From: Phellopilus nigrolimitatus
Taxonomy: Eukaryota; Basidiomycota; Agaricomycetes; Hymenochaetales; Hymenochaetaceae
Reading direction: 5' to 3'
NCBI GenBank assembly: GCA_021029095.1
Contig: JAJOHG010000005.1
Span: 620,001 to 684,000, forward strand
DNA: 64,000 nt
The notes below the pieces were generated by a model. That model searched no databases and was not told where the DNA came from. It saw nothing but the letters and a program-made list of their open reading frames with translations. Each line of letters starts with the position of its first letter. Positions within the stretch are counted from its first letter, which is position 1. Position numbers and translations under genes: made by a program. Positions 22,212 to 34,200 of the stretch are shown in pieces.

Positions 22212-25200
22212 TTAGGTGGCAAAGGTGGAGGAGGAGGCGTATGCGTAGGACTTGCTTTGCTGCTCTTGTCGTTCGCACCAAAGTTGAGCCCGAGATCGAG
22301 AGGTGAGAAGTGGTCGGAATGACAGCCCGAAGTCTACGCGTGATTCCTCGTCATTTGAATTCGAGCTGATCAAGTGTGAAGGGCTCGAGAGTGTGGCCTG
22401 AATACCGGAATAGACGTGCTCTTCGGCCTGAGTGCGAGCGTCCTCCTCCTTCGTCTCCCGAATATACTCGGCAGGCGGGCGGGGGGCCAAAGGAGGAGGA
22501 GGAGGAGGGACAAACTCATTGTGAGTCACGCTGTCAGAACGGTGACCCATGTAGGAAACAGATGACGAGTTTCCATGCGCACGGCCAGGGGAAGCCGGTA
22601 AAGGAAGAGACAGACCGGCAGTATTTGATGGCCCCGCATTGACGCTGCCGGTCGCAAACGATTCTTCAGCTTCATATTGCGCACGAAGTCTCGCCTTTTC
22701 TTCAGCCGCTGTTAACTGCCGCGGTCCAGAAGAATTAATAGGGGGTAAAGGCTGCGCTCTTGACGATGGAGGTCTACCGTACCCGGGCGGACTTCCCTGG
22801 TTTGTCGAAGTACGAGAAAGCGTTGCGCGGGGAGAGGGTGGACTAGTAGCCGCAGCGTCCTCGGCCGCATACTTCAAACGCAAGCGTTCTTTCTCGGAGA
22901 AGGCAGAATTATCCATTGAAGATGAAGCCAGGTGCGGTGTTGGGCTAGCGGGAGGTGGAGGTGTCATAGTACGTAGGAATTCTGTATCACGATCATCTGC
23001 ACCCGAGGTCAAGTTGCCTGAGCCATTAGCCATCTGCGGAGAGCCTGTTTGATTAAGCGAAGGACCCGCGGGGTATAATGCATCATACGCGATCGGTTCT
23101 TCAGCAGGAACTGAAGATGATGACTCTTGCTCGTAGCCTCCCATCTGGTGCCGATCAACTGCTCGTTTGGCTTCGTAGTAGCGCATAGCAGCTTTTTCCT
23201 CTTCCGCTGTAGGAAATCTACTGCGAGACGCATTTGGAGATCCATTCGGCCTGGAAGCGGGAGGAGAAGGCGGGCTCGTTGGTCGAAAAGAAGCCTGCGC
23301 TGATGGTTGTCTGCTCATGGTCGCCATTGCATGTTGATACAATTGTGCTCCCGCAGATTTTGACTCCGTTGGCCGTATCTGCATGGCCGCACTGGTAATT
23401 TTACTTGAGCCAGCGCCTGATGCTTGTCGCTCATTAAACTGCGCCTTTGCTGCAGGAGGGGACCCACTGCTCTGACTGCCTCCGTCAGAAAGCCCTTCAG
23501 AAAGCCCTTGATTCTGCGTCCTTCGAGCAGCAACCTGCGCTTCATTGAATAGACGAAGTTTCTCTTCTTCAGCTGTTGGCCAAGGCGTACCCTTTTTGGG
23601 GGTGGGAGCTGGAGCGGGTGTAGGCGTGGTTAAAGGTGGCGACTCTGGCTTCGATGGTTCTGAAACTGCAGGCAGTGTTTCTGAGGGCTGAAGTATACTG
23701 TGTTTAGAGTTTTTGCATTAAAAAAGGCTGATAAACATACCATGGGAGACATATAATTGCCCATGATCGCCTGAGTCTTCTGCGCTTGCTGTCGCGCGCT
23801 ATTAAAGAGTCTTTGTTTCTCTTCTTCAGCTGATGGCCATGCCTTTCGTTGTTGAGAGGAAGTTGAGCGTGGTGCTGCCTGCGCTGCATTGCTAGGTTTA
23901 GCAGTCGTCGAAGATCCTGAGCCTCCAGGAGAGTCAGCCATCGCGCTTTGTAATAGTCTTTTCTCCTCCAAAGCTGATATAAATTTCTTCGGCTGAGATG
24001 CAGCGACAGGAGGCGAGTCTGGCTCAGAATCCATCTCAGCATTGGCCAGAGTCAGACGTCTAGACGCATTTGTGTTCACCGGAGGTCGACGGGGGCCCTC
24101 CCCGGCGAAATCATCCGTTTGAGTTCCCGAAACATGACCATTATGTGCCGTTGGTTGAATTGTTTGCGATCCTGCCCCACTCGCCGAAAATCCAAACTCA
24201 TCAAAATTCCTTCTGAACCCAAGAGCTTTCTCGCCATACTGATTAGTTGTCGAGTTATTGGCAGTGCTTTGCAACCCGCCCGGATGGTGCGCGACACGCT
24301 CATTTATTTGGTGGGGTTGGATCTGGAAAGGCCCTGAGCGTCCAGGTGCTGTGTTGTAGCTCGTTGGTAGAGCCGCGCTGACCTGCGACTGGAAACTTGG
24401 GCGGTCCACCCCAGTAGTATTCGGCGCAGGGCGCTGAGAAATGGCCGTTGGTGAAATCAAAGATAAGTTGGGGGAAGGACCAATGCGTCTTTACAGCCCA
24501 GAGCAAAACGTCAGAGAGAAACAGACATATGTCTCTGATGACTCACCTGACTGCCTCAATAGACATATTCCTGTTGGAAAAAAATTAGGTGATCCAGACT
24601 CCTTGATTCTGACAGTCACAGAGTACTGACCTTGGCCAGTTAGAGACGGTGACGGGCAACTCCATCAGTAGAGGCTTTCCCGTAGCCAATACAGCCTTGA
24701 CGTTGATACTGTACGCAATATCAATGTGACGAGCAGCACTGACGGTAGTCGTCGTGTGTGTTTGTGGAATGAAGCAGCCCAGTTCTGCCCTGTGCTGTTG
24801 ACCTTGGTAAACAGTTTTGTTTACGGGAACCTTCTGTTCTCCAATGGGTGCCACGTGAACCTGTGGCGCACCCTTCTTTCCAGACACATGAGGACCAGCT
24901 CTGAAGATGACCGTCTCCTTAAGCAGGAACTCGAAAGCACGAAGGGCTGCTGCGGGAATGCCATCGTTCCTGAATGTTGCGAGGACCTTGACTTTGTCCC
25001 CGGGTCCATAGCATGTATGAGTACGATCGACCGTCAACATGAGAAGCTCATCCACCACATGTCGACTCTCCGGTTGCGCGTAGACTGGCCACGTTGAGTG
25101 CAGCTCGTGCTTATCAATGATGATAGGGTGGCTTGTCGACAAAGTAGGATCCAGCTTCTTGAAGAACCATCCTCTGACGAAACCAATGAGCGATCATCCA

Positions 25201-25902
25201 GTACGGAACATCAAGTAGCCTCACTTTTTACCCTTCATACACAATGTAGCATTTAGCTCATACTTGATACCAGCTATTAATAGTGAGCCTTCTAAGATTT
25301 TGTCCAATCGTGACTTCAACGCTCACCTCCTTTCTCGAGGGCAATGCTAGGAGGAATCGACTCTGGAATTCGAATAGCGAACGGAAAATCTTGCTATTAT
25401 GTAGTCAGCGGGCATGCACAAGCATTAAGATAATTTGCAAGTAGCAATCACTAACCGTGTGCAGTAAACGCCAGTCCCCGTCCGCCTCCCAGACTTTCAC
25501 TGGACTCTGACCAACGAAGTCGTAGAACGTATTAGACTGACCGCCCCCTGGCAATGTTTCCACCTTCTTCAGCTCGACGCGAACCCACTTCGCCTTGGTT
25601 CCCTGAGCGCCTAGTCTTAACTCTATCGTCTGCAACGCTGGTGATTAGCCTGGGTCGCGGTTGATAGACATGTGCTTATTGTAGACGTACCCCTCTAACC
25701 TCTGCGTGTGGACGATCATGGCCTGCGGGAATGCCAGGATACCCTGTAGAAGAAGACATTAGCCCCACGTTTCTTCCCAAACGTTCATTGCAAACATACC
25801 TTCCACGAACTCGACGTTTGGCGGAGGACGCAAAGTTCTAGACACACATTAACAAAGTAGCAATGGTGATGAACAAGCATCTTACATTCTCGCCTGCGAC
25901 AT
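22212..25902 (-). CDS. Arrestin-like protein with repetitive C-terminal tail
   Basis: Probable alpha-arrestin adaptor that links membrane transporters to ubiquitin ligases. Ten exons: 25902..25886, 25837..25800, 25743..25691, 25629..25456, 25393..25327, 25273..25225, 25173..24631, 24570..24547, 24488..23741, 23687..22212; 1062 aa. The arrestin fold covers about residues 1-330: VEFVEGYPGIPAG, KAKWVRVELKKVETLPGGG, NTFYDFVGQSP, DFPFAIRIPESIPPS and GIKYELNATL are typical of the N domain. The tail is low-complexity and carries about six variants of (T/S)AEEEK-R/L-L..A, plus polyproline. Near the end, a shifted frame gives a better proline-rich terminus and stops at 22193, so the true C-terminus is uncertain. 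One exon is only 24 nt. Confidence 0.83.
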
Positions 25903-26206
25903 TTACACGCCTATGGGGAGCCCTCAGCCTTGACCGTCAGCGAGAGCTAGGTTCGTGTCAAGAAAAGAAAAGAACGGTTATTTATTTGACCATATAAGCG
26001 CGGGCGCTCACAGCCTCCCCATCAGTCCTGATCATCAGACGGAGTCCGGACTGTCGATAACTCTTCACAAAACGTGCAGTAAGTACAATCAATTCAAAGC
26101 ATTTTCTGAAACTACGAAGCGCGACTAGAATATACTATTGAAAGCGAGACCAGAGGAGACGTACAGTAAGAGATAGGAAAATAGAAAGACGCAAAATAAT
26201 GTTACT
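25903..26206. other. Short intergenic region
   Basis: 304 bp between the arrestin-like start and the SF3B2 stop, both on the minus strand. It presumably holds the arrestin promoter; no element recognised. Confidence 0.45.
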
Positions 26207-28356
26207 TCAAAACTTGAACTCTTTGCCCTTCTTTGTGTCTCTGTCCATTTTCTGCTTTTTCTTAGCCATTTCCTTCGCCACCATGTCCGAGAAGTCTTCT
26301 CGATTTGCAGCACCTGGTACACCAGCATTCCCCCTAGAATGAGCGTCATACCGCCTGCGAAGCTCCTCCTCAGACATGCCCTCCAACTCCGACGCATCAA
26401 TCGAGACATCTACTCCGTTAGCCTTTCGCTATTGACTCACAATCAATCGCTGAAAATCACACGATACTGAATGGACTCACCTTCGTACCCCGTTCATCGC
26501 CCAGGAGAGGTACAGATGACCCTGCAACAGCGGTAACATCGTATGCCCTTTCACTGCCCATAAGGCCGCGAACAGAAGTTTGCCTTTCAGGGACGACCTG
26601 GTACAAGGAACGGGGTCCAGTATCCGAAGAGTCCGGCTGCGTTCTTCCGGCATTTTTTCTCAATTCCAAGAAGTCGGGCGTCTCTAGTCCACCAGCAACA
26701 GTAGAGACGACACTTGTCATACCTGACGGCGTCTCAAGACCCGAAGGAGTTTGCAAGCCATCCGCTGGCGTAGATTCGCCTTCTTCTTCCTCTTCCTCCT
26801 CCTCGGACTCACTCTCCTCTTCTTCTTCTGTGATGCGATGAGTTTCATATATAAAAGTGACTTCAACAAAATTACTTGCCTTCTTCAGGCTCTAGTTCTC
26901 CCCACACATCCTTGTCAACAGGCTCACCAAGCTGAAAATCATGCTTTAGAGTGGACGTGAGGGGGTAAAGCCTGAATGACACACCTGCGTGTCACTAGCC
27001 TTAGGAAGGACACCAAATACGTCACCGTAAAGAGGGCGGTTATATTCGTCCAACGGCGGTTTTCCCCAGCCACCAGGGTGGAATCCCCACTGAGCGCTGT
27101 TTGAATTATTACGTTCGTTCATTGACAGAACACATGTTTTAAATTAGATTTCAGACGTACCCTTCAGGTATCGGGGCGTTTAATCCGGGAATCCGTAGGG
27201 TCGGATAACTCGGCGGTGGACCAAACCGTTGCATACTAATCAGCCAAGGTGGAGGAGCAAGTGGTGGAATTGAAAGTGCTTCAACAAGTTCAGGAGACAA
27301 ATCTCCTGGCCGCTTTTCCTTTAAAGAGGTTTCAAATTCTTTCCCTTCGTAGTACCTGCCATGAAAGCGTTAGCCTCGTCCTGTTGAAATTCAGTAACGG
27401 GAAGAATTCGTACATCTCTCCGAACCCAGTCACGGGTGGTTTCGTCTGAAATTTGAAGAAAGCATCATGCAATTTCTGGTAGTCAATGTCAATCTTCCCC
27501 ATCTTAGGTTGCACCCGCTCCCTTGTTTTCGCCTTCAACGACATGTTCGCTTCCTTCTCCTTCACCGCATCACGCATAGTCGCGATACCAGTGTCTGCAA
27601 TGTACGCAGGCAACTGGAAAGGTGGCTTTTCAATACCTCTCTTTCCCTGCAGATAATCGCGTTTTGCACTCCAGTGCTGCGGGATAGGTACGCTATTCCG
27701 ATAGCTCTTGAGATGTAGTAGGAGGCGAGGGTCAGCGGCAGTAACATCTGTCCATTCGACGACTTCCGGCTTTTTGACAAGCTGCTTTAGTTCGGCGACT
27801 GTGAGTCGATTCATCTTTCGCTGTTTCTTCTTCGAAAGCGGCTTCTTTTCCTCTGCCTGCGAATCATCGTCGGACGGCATTTCGTCGTCTGAATAGATGA
27901 TTTCACCTTTTGAGGGCTCTGTTGCTCTGGACTAGGCACGGTGTCAGCACGGGACAGGCCACTGAGGCAGACATCAAACGCACTTCTATTTCATCCGGAG
28001 GAAGCTGAAAACGAGCAAAGACGTCGGAGAATGCTTCGAGAGCAGGGTCTTTGACCTCCAACGGCTCTGGTACGTACTCAACATTGGGTCCAAATACTCT
28101 TTCATCCGTTTTCACCTCTCCGCCCGTTTTCACATCTTCATAGGCAGTCTCTGAAGAGCGTTCCTTAAGGTTGATAAAAAGTCACCAACGCTGGCGAGCG
28201 CGTGAATGCTCAAATACTCACCTGATCGTCAGCCGTTCCGGCTGTCTTTTTCGCCTTTGCCTTTGCACGGCGAAGTTGGTTCTTGGACTTTATCTTTCCG
28301 TTGGCCTTGACACCAGCAATCCCGTTCAGTGTGACTGAAGAGGTAGTTGTCGCCAT
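26207..28356 (-). CDS. CUS1: Splicing factor 3B subunit 2 (CUS1/SAP145)
   Basis: U2 snRNP component that contacts the branch-point region and binds SF3B4. Exons 28356..28222, 28163..27984, 27931..27414, 27355..27161, 27096..26985, 26931..26880, 26827..26481, 26428..26207; 1761 nt, 586 aa. The DUF382 region is clear: RLTVAELKQLVKKPEVVEWTD, ADPRLLLHLKSYRNSVPIPQHW, KRDYLQGKRGIEKPPFQLP. The PSP domain follows (EALSIPPLAPPPWLISMQRFG, PSYPTLRIPGLN, WGFHPGGWGKPP). An acidic stretch and the C-terminus EDFSDMVAKEMAKKKQK...FKF match the family. The donor after 26880 is GC (GCAAGT); the adjacent GT would break the frame, so this is a GC-AG intron. Confidence 0.93.
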
Positions 28357-28678
28357 GCCTGACCTATAGCAAGTCGTGTTCGAAGACTAGTTTACACAGT
28401 CAAGAGGGAAAACCAGGTCGGATTATATAAGCGAACCTAATGAATTCCTCGTGATGAAGAGGGAAAACCGAACAATTTCAAATTCTTATAAAGTAAGAGA
28501 GGATACAAAACAACTAGAGGATGGCTCAACAAAGCTTACTTGACGAGAAAAGAATGCGCATAGAATTAGAGTTAGTCAAGGACAGACAACCAACGTCTAG
28601 GAGATGCAAAATGGACTTCAATCTAACAACACACTCGCCGTCAAATACGATAAACTGGCAGTTTTGCGTGTCCCTAGT
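28357..28678. other. Intergenic, no gene seen
   Basis: 322 bp between the SF3B2 start and the stop of the SDR-like gene. It probably holds the SF3B2 promoter. Confidence 0.45.
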
Positions 28679-29571
28679 CTATGGATAAGGAACAAGTCGT
28701 CGCACTACTTTCTGAGGTAATATCCACAGAATTAGCCAGACAAACCACACTATTAATTCATCAGACCAGAACGGAATAACGTGTGTCGAGTGGCGCCCAA
28801 CAGCTCGCAGAATGGATTCGGACAAATCTGCGCGTTGGGCAGAGACGATTGAAGATGTTTCGTCATTATTCGCGGTATCGTAATAGTCCATATACATGAC
28901 TTGAACCCCGTTGTGTCCTGAAGAGCGCAGCTCTTGCGACAAGGTAGATACAAATGCCTTTTATACCATTATGAGTATTGGTAATGGTTTTGTGAACAAC
29001 GTTCGAACATGTATGTACTTACCTCAAGATAAATTGAAGGGTGAAATTTTTCTCGAGATTCAGGAAACGAGGTTAGTGTATTCGAAACGAGCAACAACGA
29101 TGCCGGTGTGTGCTCGACCAGGATTGGTAGGCATGCCCTCTGTATCTCGACAAATAGCTCGGAAGGACTGACTGATCCGGGACTAATAGAGCTCCTTGAC
29201 ATCGGTGTCTCCTTTGACCACGCACTTGAGTCAGAACAGTAGACAACAAGTGTAAGATTTTTTGTATGAATGGCCTCAAACGCCAATTGCGATATAGTCT
29301 CTCCGTCTTCTGCATTCATGGTAAACCAATCGACCTTCCTGTCCGGGTGTGAAGCTCGAAGAGGCTGTTGTAGTGAGCTCTGCGACGAGGTGTTTATTGT
29401 GATAACCAGTACATCGAATCCCCGAGAAAGTAGTTTGTTGCACATGCTAGAAGTTAATAGAGCATTCAGCGCCGGGGCACACACCGTGACGTTCTGCGAA
29501 TCTAGCTTACTCTGCGCCAAGCAGTTCTGTTCGCATGGTATATACGATCAGAGCACAAGGAGCCTCACCAT
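28679..29571 (-). CDS. SDR-like membrane protein, resembles DUF1776/YSC83 family
   Basis: Exons 29571..29569, 29511..29023, 28957..28679; 771 nt, 256 aa. The first coding exon is the ATG alone, directly followed by a GTGAGG donor; the phase-0 join gives MSKLDSQNVTVCAPALNALL. The protein has the alternating beta/alpha pattern of a degenerate Rossmann fold (VTVCAPA, GFDVLVIT, LVVYCSD, ASLLLVSNTL, AFVSTLSQELRSSG, VQVMYMDYYDT), without a clear glycine-rich cofactor motif. The C-terminus is a hydrophobic segment (IVWFVWLILWILP) that would anchor it in a membrane. The similarity to DUF1776 is from general pattern; an unrelated SDR-like family is possible. It is transcribed divergently from RPN8, 216 bp between starts. 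Confidence 0.6.
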
Positions 29572-29787
29572 GATGGTAGGAATCGAGTGACGATGAATGT
29601 GCTAATCTCCAGAACATTGTTGACCGGAAGGTGGTGTGCTCTGGTAATTAGAGTGATAGACCGTGAGACTGGACGGCCCAAAATTCGAAGGGCCAAACAA
29701 AGGCAATCGACGCGCGTTCTACTAACGCGTCGTCACCTTGCGCAGGAACCCGTTATTTCACCCACCCTTCTCCTTCTGCCTGTTTCG

Positions 29788-31018
29788 ATGGTTGCAACAA
29801 CAACAGAACAAGTGCGTATATACGTCCTTTCTAGATTCTATGGACTGAGGTACTTCCACAGCTCTTGGCGCTCCAAGGAACTACCGTAGGTAAGGAACAT
29901 TCGCTTCCCTACGCAGAGGCAGCCATTCAGACGTGCTCTAGTCGTCCACCCCCTTGTCCTACTTTCCGTGGCAGACCACCATGCGCGCTCCGTGGCGCGA
30001 AGCTCTTCCAAGCGAGTTGTCGGCGTGCTCCTGGGTCAGGACAATGGAAAAGTTGTAAATGTGGCAAATTCCTTCGCTGTTCCGTTCGAAGAGGACGAGA
30101 AGGACAGCAAAACGTGGTTTCTTGACCACAACTATATAGAGTCTGTGTGGGAAATGTTCAAAAAGGTCAATGGTGAGCAATAGACATGTAACCCCGATTA
30201 ATTCCCTTGTGGATGTTGAATGCGAATGTACTCCAGCTCGTGAACGAATGATTGGCTGGTACCATTCTGGCCCAAAATTGCGAGCTTCCGACCTCGAGAT
30301 CAACGAGCTTTTCAAACGATTCATACCTCGTCCAGTAATGGTCATTGTCGACGTCCGACCACAGACCGTGGGGATACCGACAGACGCATACTTCGCCGTT
30401 GAGGAAATCAAGGATGTGTGTTTCAATATTATGGATGAGAGCTGATTGGTGGCTGATTTTGGGCCTTGATAGGACGGCACAGAAACGAGAAAGACTTTTC
30501 TACATGTTCCTTCGGCGATTGAGGCAGAGGAAGCGGAGGAAATCGGTGTCGAACATCTTCTGCGCGACATCAAAGATTCGACAACGACAACCCTTGCAAC
30601 CCGTGTCAGCGAGCAGCTAGCTTCGTTGCGGGGTCTGCAATCTCGGCTCTCCGAAGTCCAGAACTATCTTATCGATGTGGCGGCAGGGAAACTTCCGATC
30701 AACCACCAAATAGTATACCATCTTCAGGACGTCTTTAATCTCCTTCCAGATCTCGAAGACCCGGCAATGACGCAGAGCTTTACGTCAAACACAAACGACC
30801 AACTCCTCGTTGTATATCTCAGCAGTCTAGTCCGTGCTGTCATCGCCTTACACGCGCTTGTGGATAATAAGGCTGCAAACGGGAGGGCAGAGCTAGAGGA
30901 GGGCAAGGGAGAGGAGAAGCCTAAAAAGTCGATTACCTCGAAGGCAGATGCGTCGAAGGCAGACGCATCAAAGAATGGGAAAGAGGATTCTAATAAAGGG
31001 ACTGACGAGCCGAAATAG
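29788..31018 (+). CDS. RPN8: 26S proteasome lid subunit RPN8
   Basis: MPN-domain partner of RPN11 in the proteasome regulatory particle. Exons 29788..29811, 29862..29889, 29942..30172, 30237..30415, 30473..31018; 1008 nt, 335 aa. The MPN domain starts with [15 protein letters not shown] and continues with [37 protein letters not shown] and [22 protein letters not shown]. It lacks the full JAMM set: the second His of HxH is Gly in YHSGP, as expected for the inactive subunit. [13 protein letters not shown] and [21 protein letters not shown] match RPN8 and distinguish it from eIF3f. The tail is Lys/Glu-rich with a short repeat ([12 protein letters not shown]). Confidence 0.95.
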
Positions 31019-31266
31019 TTCCTGTCTGTATTTTATTCTCCCTCGTTTTTATTTTATCTTTCGTGATGTTTAACTAAGCTTCCGCACACAAGTTAATGTA
31101 TTGATTTCAACGGGACAGCATATTCAACAATATTAAAACAATATCGCCGTACCTGTTTTGCAAGAAATAATTTTAATATAGTTACATTACATCCTCCAAA
31201 GAAGGCCCAATGAAGACATAATCAAGAGATACAGAATGAGAAAGATGAAGGGAAATATGATTTAAG

Positions 31267-34200
31267 TTAGCGACCCCAAAGCCGGTCTGAAAGTCGAAAA
31301 AGTGTATATGGGTCACCATGACCGTCTGCCGCTAAGGTGTACCACTGATTTGAAGGCCCGAAATCTTGACTAGCATCTAAAATGAGATGTATCCCGAAAT
31401 TTCCCTGACTGTCCTCGTCACATCGTCTTTCCCAGGAGAGCTGTATGCGACTTGGAGCTGCCATGAGCTGCTCAAGCTTTCCTGATGCGATTTGGCGGAT
31501 CTCCAACGTCGATGTCCCTAAGATCAGTATGTACGGAGGTCTGAATAAAATGTTTCGAACGTCCTTAGACTCCCATTCAACGATCTTTGTTGAAAGCTGC
31601 CCGTTAACGTTTATGTACGCCGCAAAGTCTTTAAAATATTCTGTAAGCAGCCCATTTATTTTATATATTAATAGATCAGATATGTACCTTGATAACAAAG
31701 AATAAAATCTTTGTCAAACCTGTTGATAGCGATAGGAATGGATGATCGACAGCGTTCAGCCAAATCCGTCAGAGGATCGTCAGGTAATGGAAGGACCTGA
31801 CGTTTCGTCGAAGTAAGATCCTCTTTCAAATGCTGAGCACTGGGACAGATAAGTTTAACGCATCCAAACGCCCCTACTGAACTAATACGTACTCCGAAAA
31901 ATTGACCAGCTGAAACGTATCTGTGACCAGAATGAAACTGCTTTTCAAAAAATAGATGTCTTTAACGTGATATGAAAGATCTACTTCCTACGACGACGAA
32001 AGAAAATGACAATTAGCGAGTGACGATAAGAAGTAAATTGTAGACATACAGTGACAAGCCTGAAGAGCCCAGCTTTATTTTTGAAGGTATTCATTACTTT
32101 TGAAGATTTCCCATTCTCGGCAGCCTCAAAGAATCGCAGAACATTTCTCTGAGATCCGGTAATCGTAACTTAAAAGCTGATGTCAAGGGAGGCAAAGCCA
32201 AAGACTCACTCCTTTTTTTCTCGCTGAAACCACCAAGAAGGTACGACTTCCAAAACATCCCGTACGATAGAAGTAGACAGACATAGATTCATCGAGTCTC
32301 CGATCAGTGACACGGTTGCCCTTCATGATATCATCCAGGCGGTACCACAAAAGGGACTGGGTTTGATGTCAGCAAAAGCTTCGAATAAATATCTGAAAGT
32401 AAATGCCTTCTCAGATAACACCATCAGAATTCCCAGATCGTCCAGGACTGATATGCTTGTGATACCACTTAATGCCACAACGTGGCGAAGGCCAGCTAAC
32501 AAGGGATAGCTCCGTGGGTTCTTCTACAGACCAGGAGCTGGATGATAACTTACAATTGTGCCCTTGTCGAATCCATATGCCAGGTGTCGGTGCTTCACAA
32601 GCGATAACCAGTATATCTTGTCCGGCGAGATCTTTTTGAATAGATTAGTACGAGAGTGCCATGAAGCCACATATCACGGAGACATACTAAACTCGGCGGA
32701 GCAGGTCGGTGCCTTCGCAAATCTATGAACGAGCTCCATATCGATAACCTTTAAGCAGGCAGGTTCAGAAAGCAAGCGATAAATGCATGGCGAGGGCACG
32801 GTGCTCACTCTAGTCCTTTCTGATTCAGCTGCTCGAGTCTTCAGCGTCTCTTGAAGCTTGTTTTGCCATACTCGAGGAGTATGCTCTTTTTCAGCGTACA
32901 GATATATCTCTTGACCACTGTAATGTAACTTTAGACAGAGGCGTAGGAATTTAGGAACATTTGTAGGAGGTATGTCGTTGAAGGAGACAGTAATCAGTTC
33001 TAGTGGTACAGGCTATATATGCACCGTGATTAGTTATTTCGTTGATGACGACTAATTATTGACACTGACCCTTTCACAAACGTTCAAGCGAAGAATGCCT
33101 TGGCTATCAATCTTCGACGTGAATAGTACTAATATCCCTGTTATACCGAGACTGGCTACAAAGTGTAAATGTGTCACTCACAATAGTTATCAAGCAGTAT
33201 AACAAAGCGTTCCTCGAGATAAAATTTTCTGGAGCGGGGGTTGGACATGCCCAACCTCAGATTACCCGACATAATGAGTATTCGCGAGCTCGATGCTATG
33301 TCGACATCCTAGCTCCACATGCTCATTCAATCTTTCTCTATGACTTCATGATGAAAGTGAGTACACACATTTTCTACGCCGGGGTGATCGCTGAAATCTA
33401 GAGCAGCGGCAAGACTAGACAGGCGTGCACGCTCTTTGGAAATAGACGTCTTGAGCTCTACTTGTTGACTGACATCCCATAGCCTCGGAAAGATATCCGA
33501 TATGACCTTGCCGATCGTCATTGCCCTCAGGTGTCAGTTCTGAAATCGCTCTTAAATATCCGACAAAAGCGCGCAGATGGAAGTTTGGCAGGCGAAGGAA
33601 GCTCATGAAATCAACCTCCTTTGTGAGGGATGGTTCCTGCTACAATTGGAATGAAAGGACGCCAAATGTTAGGGATTGATGCATACGTACCTGCATGATG
33701 CGCTTGAATATTCCTGAACGAACCTTGTCCTCCTGCATCATATTAGCAAGCTTGCGATAAGACGTGCCAAAACGAATGTCGTAGAGAGAATGCCATGGAA
33801 TTCGGTCCACACCACAGGTTGTGACGAACTTTCCAATAAATGGGTGTTCACTACGTTGGAGAGTGAACAAGTTCTCCAGCAATCGACGATGAAAGCGGAG
33901 AAAGTCGCTGAAGACAGCGATTAATGATTTCACTATATCCTGAAGCGCTGCATCTTCTTTACGCTGTAAGTTTACTAATTCCGAATGTGTGTTCTGCAAA
34001 ACTTCCTAAGGACCACATTAAATTAGCCCTTCCGTACATGAGAACGAACCGCAGAATACCTGTAGGATTTTCAATCTTGCCACATAGTTACGTTCCTCTG
34101 CGATCAAAGTAAAAATCGACCTATGCAAGTTCATGTCACTTTAAATCTCATAACTTAAAAAAAATACGTACGTTTGGCGGCTAACATCCATTTTTGAGGC

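Noticed and set aside
29788..31018. eIF3f as identity of the MPN protein
   Set aside because: The sequence after the MPN domain ([32 protein letters not shown]) is RPN8-specific.
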